Assembly: GCA_032718565.1 (NCBI GenBank)
Contig: JAVGVS010000289.1
Location: 304,001 to 368,000 of the forward strand
From: Distichodus sexfasciatus
Taxonomy: Eukaryota > Chordata > Actinopteri > Characiformes > Distichodontidae
Reading direction: 5' to 3'
Length of the DNA: 64,000 nucleotides
Of this stretch, positions 9,367 to 21,311 are shown one piece after another. The notes beneath the pieces were generated by a model, which saw only the letters and a list, made by a program, of their open reading frames with translations, did not search any database and was not told where the DNA came from. Every line of letters begins with the position of its first letter. The stretch's first letter is position 1. The translations under genes were made by a program, and so were the position numbers.

Positions 9367-12300
9367 GTAAGTCGTCTGTAATGTGATGCTTCAAGCTCTT
9401 TCGAATTCCCTTCTCACAGTGTAAATGACGCTAATGGAGCTTGTAATTAAGCGCTGGGTTGCGCGCCGGGCGCATTGGCTCTTGGAGCGCCGGTGTGTTC
9501 AAATCACAAGTTGGCCAGATGTGTTGATAATTGATTATGGAGTTGCGAAATTTTGTAGACGTTTAACATGTCGTTTATAAATTATATAACCTGAAAAATA
9601 CTATTGTTTTTGTCAGCTTTTGTTAAGAGCAATACTGGTTTTGTCCGCTTTTTTAATTACACTGGAAACAGCGCTGCCCTACAACATATGTCTACTAAAG
9701 ATATGTCTACATGCGATGTAACAGACTCTGTTAATAACCATATCAATGATTTTATTGGACAATATGCTGTGAAATCTAAAAGGAACTCAGCATCATCAGT
9801 TTTCTGTCTAACACCAGCATAAGTAAAACAAACTTATTTTATATCAACATTCTAGTAAAGGATGAATAAACCTGTTCTAAATGGTGTTTAATTTGAGATT
9901 TTTGCATACCAGTAACATATTACAAGTGAGGAACTATTAGAAGTCTTTGGTCAAGAAGTTCCATCCTTTGACAGGTGGCCCAGCCATTCCAGCACAAGTA
10001 GGCACAAATTAGAAAGCAAAGTTAGATAACTACATCATTAAAAGTAAAGAATCTCAATATGGAGAGGTAGATTTTTTAAAATTTCCTGTTTATACATGTA
10101 CTCTGATCTCAAGTTGGAATCAGATTGGCTAAACTTCTAACTTCTCAGATGAAGATCAAAAACTAAAGCAACTTAATTGCCATGGTTCACAAAAGTCACT
10201 AAAGTAATTGAAATGATGGATATTTATACAGTGCCAGCATTAACACAATTTAATGTCATATAATAAGCTAATCTTGATTCCGTAACACTACTTTATTCTG
10301 CTCATTTGTGCTTTCCTGGGCCATATCACCACGTAGTTCCGGAAAGGATGCAACCCCCTCAGGGTCAAACTGGACCACATGGAACTATTTTTAGAGGCTT
10401 CAGGTAATTGGCTCAATATCAAACAGAACCGAACTAGCCAGTTACTCTCCTACAAGTGGACTGAGTGCTTATCGCCTGTGACACACCATCCCATATGCCA
10501 CTCTCCCCTGCCAATAGGGAGAAGACCTTCTGCTGCTCTTGTGTCGTAAAACTTAGTGACCAAACAGGACTTAAAATGGAAGAAATGAGCTGTGTGATTA
10601 TTAGCAAATGTGTGTGGCACAGGTATGAATGAATCTTTTATTGAGAAACTGAGAAAGATTAAGATTTCATTGTTGTTACTGAGAGTCTCTCATTATTAGG
10701 ACTGGTTCAGACCAAAAAACTGACAAAAGTTTAAGGTCAGCTCCTCACAAATGTGTTAAACAACCCTGCTCTGTCTGTACATGTAGGCAGGTTGTATCAG
10801 TTTTTCAGGACCTGACTAACCCCTAAAAGAATACTTTACAAATGCTTTTATTGATAAGTTCTAGTGTTTATTTTCTACATTAAAAGTGCTTTTAGTTTAC
10901 CGGGATTAATGTTAGGGTTAGGGTGAAGTTGTAGAAGTATGAAGTATTGGTGTAGTATTATTTAAATGCTAAACTGGGTTGTCAAAGAAAGATAGCATGT
11001 GTATGTGTGCATGATTTTTGTGAAAGAAAGAAATGTACTCTTTCCAGATCCAATTGAATTTAACAGATCAGTAAGTGTGAAAAGTTCATCATTTAATTAC
11101 TCAATTATTTACATTATTTTTACAATCATGGTAGCATTTGTAAAAGTGGCGTTGTGTTAGTTTAACTGCACAAAGGACGCTTGTTTGGAATATGTTCTCT
11201 GATGTGACCTCCCACTGAGCACAAGGGAACATGTACTCTGATTACTACTGTCAGGTTAACCCAGTAATTGTTCTATTATTCTCTTATGATGTGTGCTTCA
11301 TTATTCTTCTGACTAGTGAGTTAATGTCCCATGCCCTACTGTTATGTCCACTGACCCGCTGGGAATATTTAATGAGATGCCCATTTTAAGTAATCCCAAA
11401 ACACATTCAGCACAGTGCACAGTAGTACAGTACAGTCTCTCACACACATACACACATCTATGCATGCTCACTCTGGAGCATCCTCCGAAGTCTCATCACG
11501 CATGCATACACAAATAATTCACAGTGCATTGTTCTTCGATTGTGGAACGTAGTAGTTTCCTCCCTCAGCTCTCCGACGCAGACAAACCAATTCAAGCTCT
11601 GAGACTTGATCTGCCGTGACATCACTGTCTGCTTGGATTATTCAGAGCAAGCACTCCCTGCTGGTCCCCAGGACTCATTTCAACACAGCCAGCGTTACCT
11701 TGTGCTCCCCATTGCCAATAAGAGTCACATCCAGCTACACCTGATATTACTACTGCCACGGGAGTTATGGAATGCTGGGAGATAATGTAAAGGGTGCCAG
11801 TGGAATGTCTCTTTTCAAAAAAGCCTCTTTTTAAAATTTATTTTTTAGGATCTTATAAAATCTGACTCTTTGTACGCTTTCTCTCTCTCTTCCACTGCTC
11901 TCCTTTAGTGGCACTGACGTGGCCTAGGAGCCTGAGGCGGTCTTATTAAGTGAAGCTCACTGCTCATTCAAGGGGAACTCTTTGTGGCACATTATGCACA
12001 GAGGCTGTGTGATAGAAGGAAAGCTTCCTTTAGTGGACTTTATTTAAGAGGGAGGGGCACAGAATATCTCCCGTTGAATGCTTCACTTTAACCGACATCT
12101 TATCTTTTCATGCTGCAAGTGAGCCAATTTGGATGGCTGATGTTTGCTGATCTTTTCATAAAAGTCAGCTTCAGGTTAGAAGAATCAAATGGTCATTGGT
12201 GGCATCAGTGGATGTCAGTGATGTCACCAATATGTTTGCAGTGATGGTATTATATCTCAAGCTTAGAGGTGCTCTACAAGCATCTTTCTTTGAATCGGTA

Positions 12301-14082
12301 GCGCTGCCGCATTACTGTGCACAAAATGAAAACGCATAGCTTGCACCAAAGTTCATGTCCTCATTTCTTTGCAGTTCGGCCCTTAGCTTGCCTATGGCCG
12401 TCTTTCCTAGTGGTAAGAGAGGATCTGCTGCAGTCATTAACTGATGAGCTGGGCTTCTGTGAGAGACTGATTCACCTCACTAGCACTAAGCCTGGCTGCT
12501 GTCTTAGGGCAGTGCTTGTTAACTCCTCAGACGCTACCCTACAGAGAACCCTCCTGTAACTACAGACCAAGAGACTCAGAATATTTAGTCCCTGGTTTAA
12601 AGTAAAGCCACATTCTCTTACTCAACCCTGAACAGTTAGTCCCCAAGCATTTCACTGCTACAGTCAAATTAACATTGCTTTGAATTGTGAGGTGGGGAAA
12701 CAAGAGTGTAAATGGTGTGTCTGTCAAACTAGTTGACGTTTGCAAATGCAACCTTCTAAACATGTGGCAGTGAGCTCGGCTCAGGGACTGCCACGATCTT
12801 TTATTTGACTTCAGCTGTTGCAGATGACTGAATATCAAATGTCACATCTCTTCCCTTGATAAGGTTTCACAAAGGTCTCATTGTTTATACCGAGATATCA
12901 TGAGGCGCGATGTTCATGAATAAATGTTATTGCTTTAGATCTGTATTTGTCACTGGGACCACTGATTAAATATGAGTTTGTTGCTTTCATGTGTCTGGAA
13001 GAAATAAATTACATCACCTGGATTTTACTTGCCCATTTGAAATGATTCTCACTCAGCACCAGAGGTGTCCACCCCAACAACCCCACTTCCTCCTACACCA
13101 CATCTCAGCTTTCAAAACTAAGCCAAATATGTGTTGAGGAACAATATACTTTCTTGGACATGCTACAAAATAACATTCTAAGTACGTCAGCGAAGATAAT
13201 ATGATCATCATAAAAACAGGAGAAGTGATGTAGTCCTATTTCGCAATCTAAAATCTGGTATAATCTGCTTTGGAACACTGCATCGGATCTTTTGTTTATA
13301 TTAAAGCTATGCGACTGAGCTATATCCAAGTTCATTATGTAAATGGATGAAAGGAAAGGACTGGCATGCCATCCAGCCAGTCTCTCAGTTTGGAACCTTT
13401 ACACATTAAACTCAGACATTACTTTTTCCAGTTATAATGTTGCCTAGATATGCATTGAGTCATAAAACCTAAATTGAATACATATGAGGTTTGCTTTAAA
13501 GAGAAATGAACATATTGCATAGAACAGAGATATCTGTAAACAGTGTGTATTATGAACTGTTTACTGCCCCATAGCTCTTGTCTGACTTTCAATTAGATAA
13601 ATATTTGCGTTTTAGCAGACGTTCAGGATGTTTGTCTTGGGTCAAGCATGACACAAGGGTGATTCAAGGACACAGTGAAATGAAAAGGCCTGAAAGAAGT
13701 GGATAACCTGCACCCTAATTGTGTGTATTTGATTTAAACAGAGCAAGCCCTCCCATTGACAAGTGTGTAGCTCTTGGTCTAAAGTTCAGCATCAGACAGC
13801 ACCACTGACCATTACGTTCAAAGTACATATGACACATAGCTGCATAGCTGACATGACTGTAAGTCCACAAAGCTCACTCATATGCGCACATGGAGTTTCC
13901 ATGAAGGAATCGGACGCAGGCCTGTACAGCGCATAGCTTCACTGCATGCTTTAAACGCCAGTGAAAGAGTTGGGTTTCACTTAGGCTGGAGTGAGTGTGA
14001 TTGTATCAGCATCAGCGCAACAACATCTGTAACTGAGTTTCAATATGTGTAAAATCCCCAAGTTTAGAATGTGAAAGACACA

Positions 14083-14947
14083 TGCACTGCCGGTCAAAAG
14101 TTTTAAAACACCCCAATTTTTCCAGTTTTTTATTGAAAATTATTCAGTTTAATGTCTCATTGCACTCTGAAATGAAAGCATAGTACAAATAATTGGAGTT
14201 AAAAAGGAAATCATGGAATCAATTTATAGACCAAAATGTATTCTAAACTTTTGACTCATCAAGGTAGCCACCTTTGGCAGATATAACAGCTGAACACACT
14301 CGTGGCATTCTTTCTAAAATAGAAATCAAATATTCTTCAGAAAGTTTCTCCCATCTGTTGCAGAAGTTCCCATAAATGTGTGGCACTTGTAGGTTGCTTG
14401 GCTTTCACTCTTCTGTCCAGTTCATCCCTAACCAGCTCGATGGGGTTTAAGGCTGGAGACTGTGCTGGCCACTCCATGTTTTCAGGCTTACCGTCTTGTT
14501 CTTTTTTCCTGAGGTAGTTCTGGCATAGCTTGGACTTATGTTTTGGGTCATTATCTTGCTGTAGGATGAACCCCTGACCAACTAGGCGCATACCAGAGGG
14601 TATTGCATGGCGCTGCAGAATGCTGTGGTGGCCGTTTTGGTTCATGGTGCCTCTCACTCTGTACAAGTCACTGACCCTGGATCCAGCAAAACCTCCTCAA
14701 CCTCCAATGCTGCAGAACAGCTTTAAATTGTTAACCCATTTTGTGTTCCCTGAAAAAGGCCTTTTTGTATACTTCTGAAATGTACATAATTTTTTTAGCT
14801 TTGGGTAATCTTACCTTTTTTTTAACCTCTGGCAGTTCACCACCCACCTTTGTACCATTTCAAGCTATTCATTGGACTTGAACGACTTGAACTGCAATAA
14901 ATAACTGGAAAAACTGGGCTGTTCTAAAACTTTTGACTGGTAGTGTA
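14083..14947 (-). mobile_element. Internally deleted Tc1-like transposon (DD38E-type spacing)
   Basis: The ends are inverted copies of about 45 bp beginning with CACTGCCGGTCAAAAGTTTT (left) and the complement of AAAACTTTTGACTGGTAGTG (right). The element is 865 bp, shorter than the roughly 1.5 kb of an intact Tc1-like element. The missing part is mainly the transposase N-terminus with its helix-turn-helix domains. The remaining coding part is on the minus strand (14337-14666). Confidence 0.85.
14337..14666 (-). pseudogene. Tc1-like transposase, C-terminal catalytic remnant
   Basis: The 109-residue frame contains the second catalytic motif QQDNDPKHKSK and the third region WPAQSPALNPIE followed by DELDRRVKAKQPTSA. 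There are 38 residues between the catalytic Asp of QQD and the Glu of NPIE. That spacing differs from the classic DD34E and matches the DD38E group described as Intruder. The conserved Asp of SPDLNP is Ala here. The first catalytic Asp region and DNA-binding domain are absent, so the protein cannot be active. It lies within inverted repeats at 14083-14947, inside the receptor intron on the opposite strand. Confidence 0.85.
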
Positions 14948-15269
14948 CATTTAAAAAAATCTGTCTTTATATAAAGTGATTTGAAATGCTAATGTTGTAA
15001 ATAACAAATGAAAGCCAGTGGCTACAGTCCTATGTGCACAATGTGTGTGCTCATGTGTGCATTATGTGTTTAAGTCCCCCCAAGCTTCATTCATTTCGCA
15101 TGAACATGTTTTGATAATGCAGCCCCTATCTGGTCCAATTATAATTATATGCGTCTGTCATAGGGAAAGAAATCAAGAGCAAAGTGCTGACAAATATTTC
15201 TCAAATCTCAATCTTCTCTCATTTTTGCGCACATTGTGCTGCATGCTGCCTTTTCATTATTGAAATAAT

Positions 15270-15779
15270 TAGGGATGCATGATAATATTGGATTAATATT
15301 GGAATCATATTGGAATTGGCTGATAATTTTTTTAAAGTCATCGGCAGCGGACAGATGTGACAGAATTTTGTGACAAAATTCTGAGCGTGCAGTGGAACTT
15401 TGGTGAGCAAAATAACTTGTCTATACATGCACAAATTAACTGCCTGCGCTCAACTCTGCCTTCCTCATTTATCGGCATCAGCAGTAATAATTGTATAATA
15501 ATGCCTGGGCAACTTCGAAGGAATCTCAAAAGAACCACAATTCCAGTGCACTATTTATTTTTTTGGTGGCGGAGCAGAAGATTTTAATTATAGTATAAAA
15601 ATGGTACAACTTTATCAAGTGAAAGCAAAAGGTATACATTAAATCACAAGTCTCAAACTAATTACACCAACTTAATTAATTAAATCAATTCACATCGGTA
15701 CCATAAAGCATGAATGTGATGAAATTTGAATCACTATCACACTGATTTTCGATAGGAGTATTAGATGGTGGCATCACTA
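15270..15779. mobile_element. Possible hAT-like element remnant
   Basis: The left end reads TAGGGATGCATGATAATATTGG. The right end is the imperfect complement of a TAGTGATGCC start, as in fish hAT elements that begin TAGGGATGCA. No matching 8-bp duplication is seen next to the proposed ends and no transposase remains. The borders are uncertain. Confidence 0.35.
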
Positions 15780-15899
15780 ACAGCCTTATAACATTGAGTG
15801 TACAAATCATGCTGTAGTGAAATAGGCGGATGTAGCTTGTTCGTTTTTAACAAGCTTGAGCGTGTGCTTTGTCCGCTCTTTACATTCACGCTGAGACAT

Positions 15900-16300
15900 G
15901 ACAGGCCATTCTGTGCAGATTCAGTGAACTGGCGTTGTTTTGGGCCAAGCGAATTGTCTCACTGAACGAGCGTGTACACGTGTTAGTGTGCCGCGCTGAC
16001 CGCGCTAGCATGGCACACCATGAGTAATGACGAGAGCTCGGCACCGCACAGCGTGTTCATCATCTTCGGATTAATTGAAACATCACATTCGATTTCCAGC
16101 TCCCCGCTGAATAAACAGAGCCTGACACCTGAATCAGAGCATGCCACCAAAGCCGCCTGCCGAGCGCTGGGAAATTCATAATGAGTGGAATGAGCATTCT
16201 GAATCCGAGTCAGCAGTCCCGTCACCCGTCCACCTAATGCTGTGGGAGCGCAACATGTCAAAGGGAAAATTGGTGAGTAATTAGATTCCAGCCCTTGTGT
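15900..16300. other. CpG-rich unique block in the receptor intron
   Basis: Against the AT-rich intron this block is visibly rich in G+C and CpG (for example GTGCCGCGCTGACCGCGCTA near 15987). A 92-codon minus-strand open frame (15983-16261) has no recognisable domain. It may be an intronic regulatory element or an alternative start region. No splice donor or TATA box was recognised to support an exon. Confidence 0.35.
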
Positions 16301-16760
16301 CCTCGCATGAAGAACTAAAGTGGTGCTGTGTGCAGCCAGCTGACCACAGCGTGCGAGTTAGAGAACTGCTGAGGGAAAAGAACTTGCAAGGTGGTCCGAT
16401 TGAAGCAGACAAGATGAAGACTGCAAATTCTTTTCATTGAGGCTGACATGATCTGCCGCTTTTTTAACTTGTTCCTTTTCACCTGTACACTTCAATTTTT
16501 TTTCCACTGTAGTGTGAAAGTGGGCCTTATGCTGTAGCAGACTAGGTTATGTAACCACCTTGTCTTGGAGATCAAACGTGTCACTCCACAGTTGCAGTGC
16601 TCTAAGAACTGTTAGTGCAGTGGTGTTGGAGCCTGCCGCTGCGTGCTTTCCTTTCTGACCCACTGGCCGTGCAGTCTACCGATTTCTAACATTGCTTGTG
16701 ATGTTATTTATGTACAGTATATCTAACCAACATTTGAATGGGACCAAATACAGTGATAAA

Positions 16761-18250
16761 TAGGGCTGAAACGATTATTTGAATAATTCAATCACACAGT
16801 ACCATGGTTGAGGCAATTTTTCTAGAATCGAAACTACTTGAAGTTTAATTCATTTCACTCGCTAGAGCATGCTCCACTTGTGTTTTACACGGAAGCTTAT
16901 TAGTCACGCACAATGTTTTCAAGACTTGATTTCTCTGTATGTGAAAGTATTTGTGAGCAATTCCATGCACAAATATAGAAGTAGTTGCGTAAAAATGGAT
17001 AAATTAAATATTTTTTACAATGTAAACATGCTCTGTATGTGCGATTGAGTGATTATTTGTCATTGTGAACACACCACAGCACAGCACACAGTGCACCACA
17101 AGGAAATGTGACCTCTGCATTTAACCCATCCATGAAGGAGCGGTGGGCAGCTAAGAAGCGCCCGGGGAGCAGTGCTTGGGGACGGTACCTTCCCCATGAG
17201 TAACTCAGTGGTAACTTTACTGCCCCTGGATTCGAAACTGTGACCTTCTGATCACGGGGCGAACAACCTACCGCTACGCCACCAACTGCCCCTTTTAGTT
17301 GCTAAAACGCTCCAGTTCAGTCAAATCTTCCACTTTATTACAGACAAAACTCATATTTTAGCTGATAAATACCAACAATAACTGTTATACAATAATTGTT
17401 CTACTCACAATACAGCCAGTACAGTACACAATACAGTTCAGCGTTTGTGATTCGGTGCAGAGTGGCATGCGGGAAATTGTGGGAAATGTATTTCTTTCCC
17501 AGAAATGCCACAGGCAGCTCATGTTACAGGCCAAAATGAGTCCAGATTGGCTCAAAATGACCCAGAACTTCAATATTTCTTCATTTTCAATTAATCTGAT
17601 TTTTTTTTCAATTTTATAATGTTTAGATGTTTATAATGTTTAGAGATTAATCAATAGGAAAAAAAGAAATATAGATATAAAATAAATATAAATAATTTTT
17701 TTTTGTTTTGTTTTATAAAAAAACAATCTGTATTCTGATGGATACCAAATGGATAAAGAAGTGTTTCAGCCTAGCACTAACCCTACCTTTCTTCATAGTA
17801 TTGAGCTATAGAATGTCTCTACATTATAAAAACTCTGCAAGCCAATAAAACAGACACTGTTCTTACTATTTCTAGTAGTTTTATCAACAGTTTCAGCACA
17901 TTTAAACTACATAAAGCAAAAAAATCTACAGACGCAGGTCAGTTTTCATTAGAAATGGACTGATTTCACGACCGTGTCAGCATTTGCACATCAAACTATG
18001 ACAAGTCAGAGTAGTGCAGGATGTCCTGAATACAACAACATAAGGCATGTATGGCTAACTAGAATAAGCCTAAAACAAAGCTTTGGAAAAACACCCCACA
18101 TTCTCTATAAGCGTTAATTATTATTTTAAAAAAGGAACATTCAGGAACAGGCTTGTCTTTTTTCTATTTAAAAAAAAAAAGAATGGATCCGATTACTTGA
18201 TTAATCAATGAAAAAAAAGATTACAAAAAGAATCAATAGCTGCAGCATTA
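16761..18250. mobile_element. hAT-like element with a nested SINE
   Basis: The left end TAGGGCTGAAACGATTA and right end (complement TAATGCTGCAGCTATTG) are imperfect inverted copies of the fish TAGGGCTGCAACGATTA hAT terminus. The flanks are GTGATAAA (16753-16760) and GTGGTAAA (18251-18258), a near-perfect 8-bp target duplication as expected for hAT. No transposase frame survives. A family-2 SINE (17048-17292) inserted into it later. The segment at about 17932-18110 is also found in a different hAT element at 46342-46555. Confidence 0.7.
17048..17292 (-). repeat. tRNA-headed SINE, family 2 (full-length-like copy)
   Basis: Read on the minus strand, the element begins GGGGCAGTTGGTGGCG. It carries a B-box-like stretch near GTTTCGAATCC and the body phrase GCACTGCTCCCCGGGCGC, and ends ACAATGACAAATAATCACT. 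Four other copies occur in this window (20712, 36701, 38484, 45076). It is nested in a hAT-like element and is therefore younger than it. Confidence 0.85.
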
Positions 18251-18822
18251 GTGGTAAAGCAGGTTAGATCTCTTCCAAGTTGCTCCAGACAAAAGACGCA
18301 TGGTGAAGAGAGAGCATTGTGAGAATATACAGTCATGCTACTTTTGAATGGAATTCGTGGAATTTGACCGCTTAGCCCTTAGTATATGTGTAGCAGAGTA
18401 AAAAAAAATAATAACCAGAGATTTGCCCTGCAGCATAAAGGCCATTAGTGGCTTTGGCCATCTCACTGGGGAGATGTGATGTGCTTCCAGCATAGTCTCA
18501 CAACTCAGCCTTCACATGTTACTGTAGAAAAAGGCAGGGTATTGTGAGCAGTCTAGTAGTCACCTTCCATTCTTTATGTAGGACAATATACAGTATTTTA
18601 TTTGGATGCTACAGTGCTGATCTGGTTTCATTGCTTCACATTATGGAGGGTTTCAACCAGGAACATTTTGCAATTTGCTGCCTAATGTTTTATGGTAAGA
18701 AAAAAGTTAAATAGATCACGTAAAACCATCTAAAGATGATCAACCTTTGTTCATCTGTTTCTATATGTATTATAATAAATAAATAAAATGTAAGACATTT
18801 AAGCAAATGACATCTTATTCAT

Positions 18823-18828
18823 TCTCTC

Positions 18829-18871
<43 letters not shown>
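18823..18871. repeat. (CT)n microsatellite
   Basis: This CT tract is about 49 bases long with one CCC interruption near 18838-18840. Confidence 0.95.
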
Positions 18872-18875
<4 letters not shown>

Positions 18876-20342
18876 CACACTAAATACTAAATGTTTTTCT
18901 GGAAGAAAATATATATGATGCCTACAAACCTGAAAACACCAGCTGTTAGCATGTCCTTTAGCCTTGTACACATTTATAATTAAATATAAAAAGACAGATA
19001 TTTACGCAAGAATGCTAAATTATTTCGTTTATTTTGTTTTGTTTGCTCTCCAAGTGCAAGATTCAACATTTCTTTTAACTTTAGTGCAATTTATTTTTAT
19101 GATGTACAAGCAAATGGTTATTCTCAGGGTTTTCATGAACATAAAGCAAAGTCATAAACAGAAGCTAATGCAAGTTCAGAGCAGCAGGCAAAAATCTGTG
19201 ATAACGTGATAACACGTGATAACATCTGTATGAAGGCACAATGGACTCAAGAAATACTTCACAAAGTGCAATAGAAGTAAACACTGCATAAACCTGGTGT
19301 CAAAGTGATCCTGATTAGGTACATTAAAAGTATTTCCAAAGACGCGGATTGGGATTCTTGTACTTTGTTCTGTACAGCTCCAGAAAATTTTACCACAAAG
19401 TGCTAACACAGTGAGAATCTTTTCTAATGCTAGTGAATCAAATCATTTCAAGTATTTTCTGCTTCAAACTGTGCATAAACACGAAAGAATACTTGCAAGC
19501 TTCCTTTATAAAAACGCCTTGTGTGTGTGTGTGGATAGAGAGACAGATCCAGTAGAACTTTATAGACTCTTTTTATTTTGGAAGACTGTGGAATTTTGGA
19601 TGATTTGAAAACAGCAGCTAACCTCAGTGTTGCTCCTTTTAAGGCTGAGATTAAGCAGATGGAATATGTGATGTTTCTTCTTTCAGTTCACTGGCTTTCA
19701 CTCTGTTCCACCCAACCAAAACAAGCCCACCTCTAACCAAAACACAGTCAGTTTTTTTGAATAATTTTCATAAAAACACACTGGTTTGCAGGGAAGTAAT
19801 AAAGAACAGAAAGACAAAATGAGGTTAAGATTATTTCAAGAATCCAAAACGTTCTTTATTTTTTGTTGTAGTTATAAAGTAGCTGGACAAAAAGCTTTTG
19901 TTTAAATTGCTACTATATTTCATTTATCTGTTGAAATTCTTTTGAAATGCACCCAAATGACTCTGAATGATACGGTACACATTTCACAGTTCTGCTTTCA
20001 AACAGTTCATTAGGTCTTGACCAACAAGAAAACTCAAATGACAGTATTTTTTTATCTCAAAGAAGCCTGTAGCTATGTTTAACAACCTGATTTTTGTTCA
20101 GGCTTTAAAGAGCTGTGCAACTGCCCCAGACATCGTGTTAATCAATAACCATAATTAATCAAAGTTACTAGCAGCACAGTACAAAAATGGTCTCAAGTCA
20201 GGTTTTACAAGTTCTAATAAGTCCATCTTCAGGTTTGTTTGAAATCCGTTTTGTGAAGAAAAGTAAAATGTATTCCTTGTCCAACATTACTACTAACCAA
20301 TTAATTATTATCTTAATTATTATTGACATAATTAACTGACAT
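18872..20342. other. Intronic DNA, nothing recognised
   Basis: The sequence is AT-rich and unique-looking. Small open frames on both strands (18964-19209, 19176-19409, 19411-19608) have no domain or splice support. Confidence 0.5.
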
Positions 20343-20460
20343 AAACAGCAAACAGGGACTTCCTGCAGCAGGTTGGAGTTAAGGGTCTTGCTTAGGGGCC
20401 CAATGGCGGTAGTGTGGAAGACAGGACAATGCTGGGCTTGAGTATTTACCACTATGACAC
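20343..20460 (+). repeat. Fragment of tRNA-related repeat, family 3
   Basis: The phrase GTTAAGGGTCTTGCTTAGGG with the following GCCCAATGGCGGTAGTG is typical of a common fish repeat whose other end reads TTTACATTTATGGCATTTAG. The matching end portions are seen at 45488 and, inverted, at 39575. Confidence 0.55.
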
Positions 20461-20711
20461 TACAGACTTTGTTGCTATTGTACTACATACCATGCATGCT
20501 AAATCGATGGCAAAACTAATGAATGACAGCACACCAGAATAACAAAATGGGGTTAAAATCTAGACATTATAGACAATATCTGTGATAAGCCTAGGTCAGA
20601 TGCTAGTTAATGCTGACTAGAGGCTAGCATACTGCTGACAAGGTAGTAAAGTCTCAAGAGACAAACTTTAGTGTTAGCTAGCTAGTCAGTGCATTTAAGT
20701 GAATTAAAGTT

Positions 20712-20817
20712 AGTGATTATTTGTCATTGTCAACACAGCACAGCACAGCACACAGTGCACCATAACAAACGGTGTACCTGAGTACCTCAGTGGTACCTTT
20801 ACCCTTCCGGGACCAGT
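20712..20817 (-). repeat. Deleted copy of SINE family 2
   Basis: It starts with the family-2 tail (complement of AGTGATTATTTGTCATTGTC). It retains the CACAGCACAGCACACAGTGCACCA segment as separate words and the GTACCTCAGTGGTACC part, but lacks the middle and most of the tRNA-like head. Confidence 0.75.
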
Positions 20818-20829
20818 GACTATACGATA

Positions 20830-21236
20830 TACAGCTCCACAAAAAAAATAAGAGACCACATCACCTTTTTCTGTTCAATGACTTTGCAATATGTGTTTGT
20901 GGGAGTAAAATGTACAGGTTCATATTCTTTAATAAGTTATTGCCGTTGCAGGTCTGTGAAAAATAAGAAAGCAGTCCATATGTTAATATATAACTGCAGT
21001 TCTGTTTTTATAGCAGCTAATCCATGTGTTATATTCCAACACCTATACAACCGATTTAATTTACTGATTAGAGGAAAGAAACCTCAGCAAATGAGAATAC
21101 CATAGACTTGTGGACCATATTCTTTTAATGACATAATTGTAAATTAATATATGTGTAGTTTGCAACTTCAAGATAATTTAGTCCATAAAATAAAATAAGA
21201 ATAAAATAATATAAGATAATTTACTCCGGAGCTGTA
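20830..21236. mobile_element. Tc1-related MITE
   Basis: The left end TACAGCTCCACAAAAAAAAT and the right end (complement TACAGCTCCGGAGTAAATTA) match the start of fish elements beginning TACAGCTCTGGAAAAAAT, with TA at both borders. The interior has no transposase. The AGAGACCAC motif next to the left end fits that family as I recall it. Confidence 0.65.
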
Positions 21237-21246
21237 TATATATATA

Positions 21247-21305
<59 letters not shown>
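21237..21305. repeat. (TA)n tract
   Basis: A near-perfect TA dinucleotide run of about 69 bases separates two Tc1-related elements. Such a run offers many TA target sites. Confidence 0.95.

Positions 21306-21309
<4 letters not shown>

Positions 21310-21311
<2 letters not shown>

Noticed and set aside
15983..16261. 92-codon minus-strand frame in a CpG-rich intron block
   Set aside because: No recognised domain or splice signals. The block is reported only for its composition.
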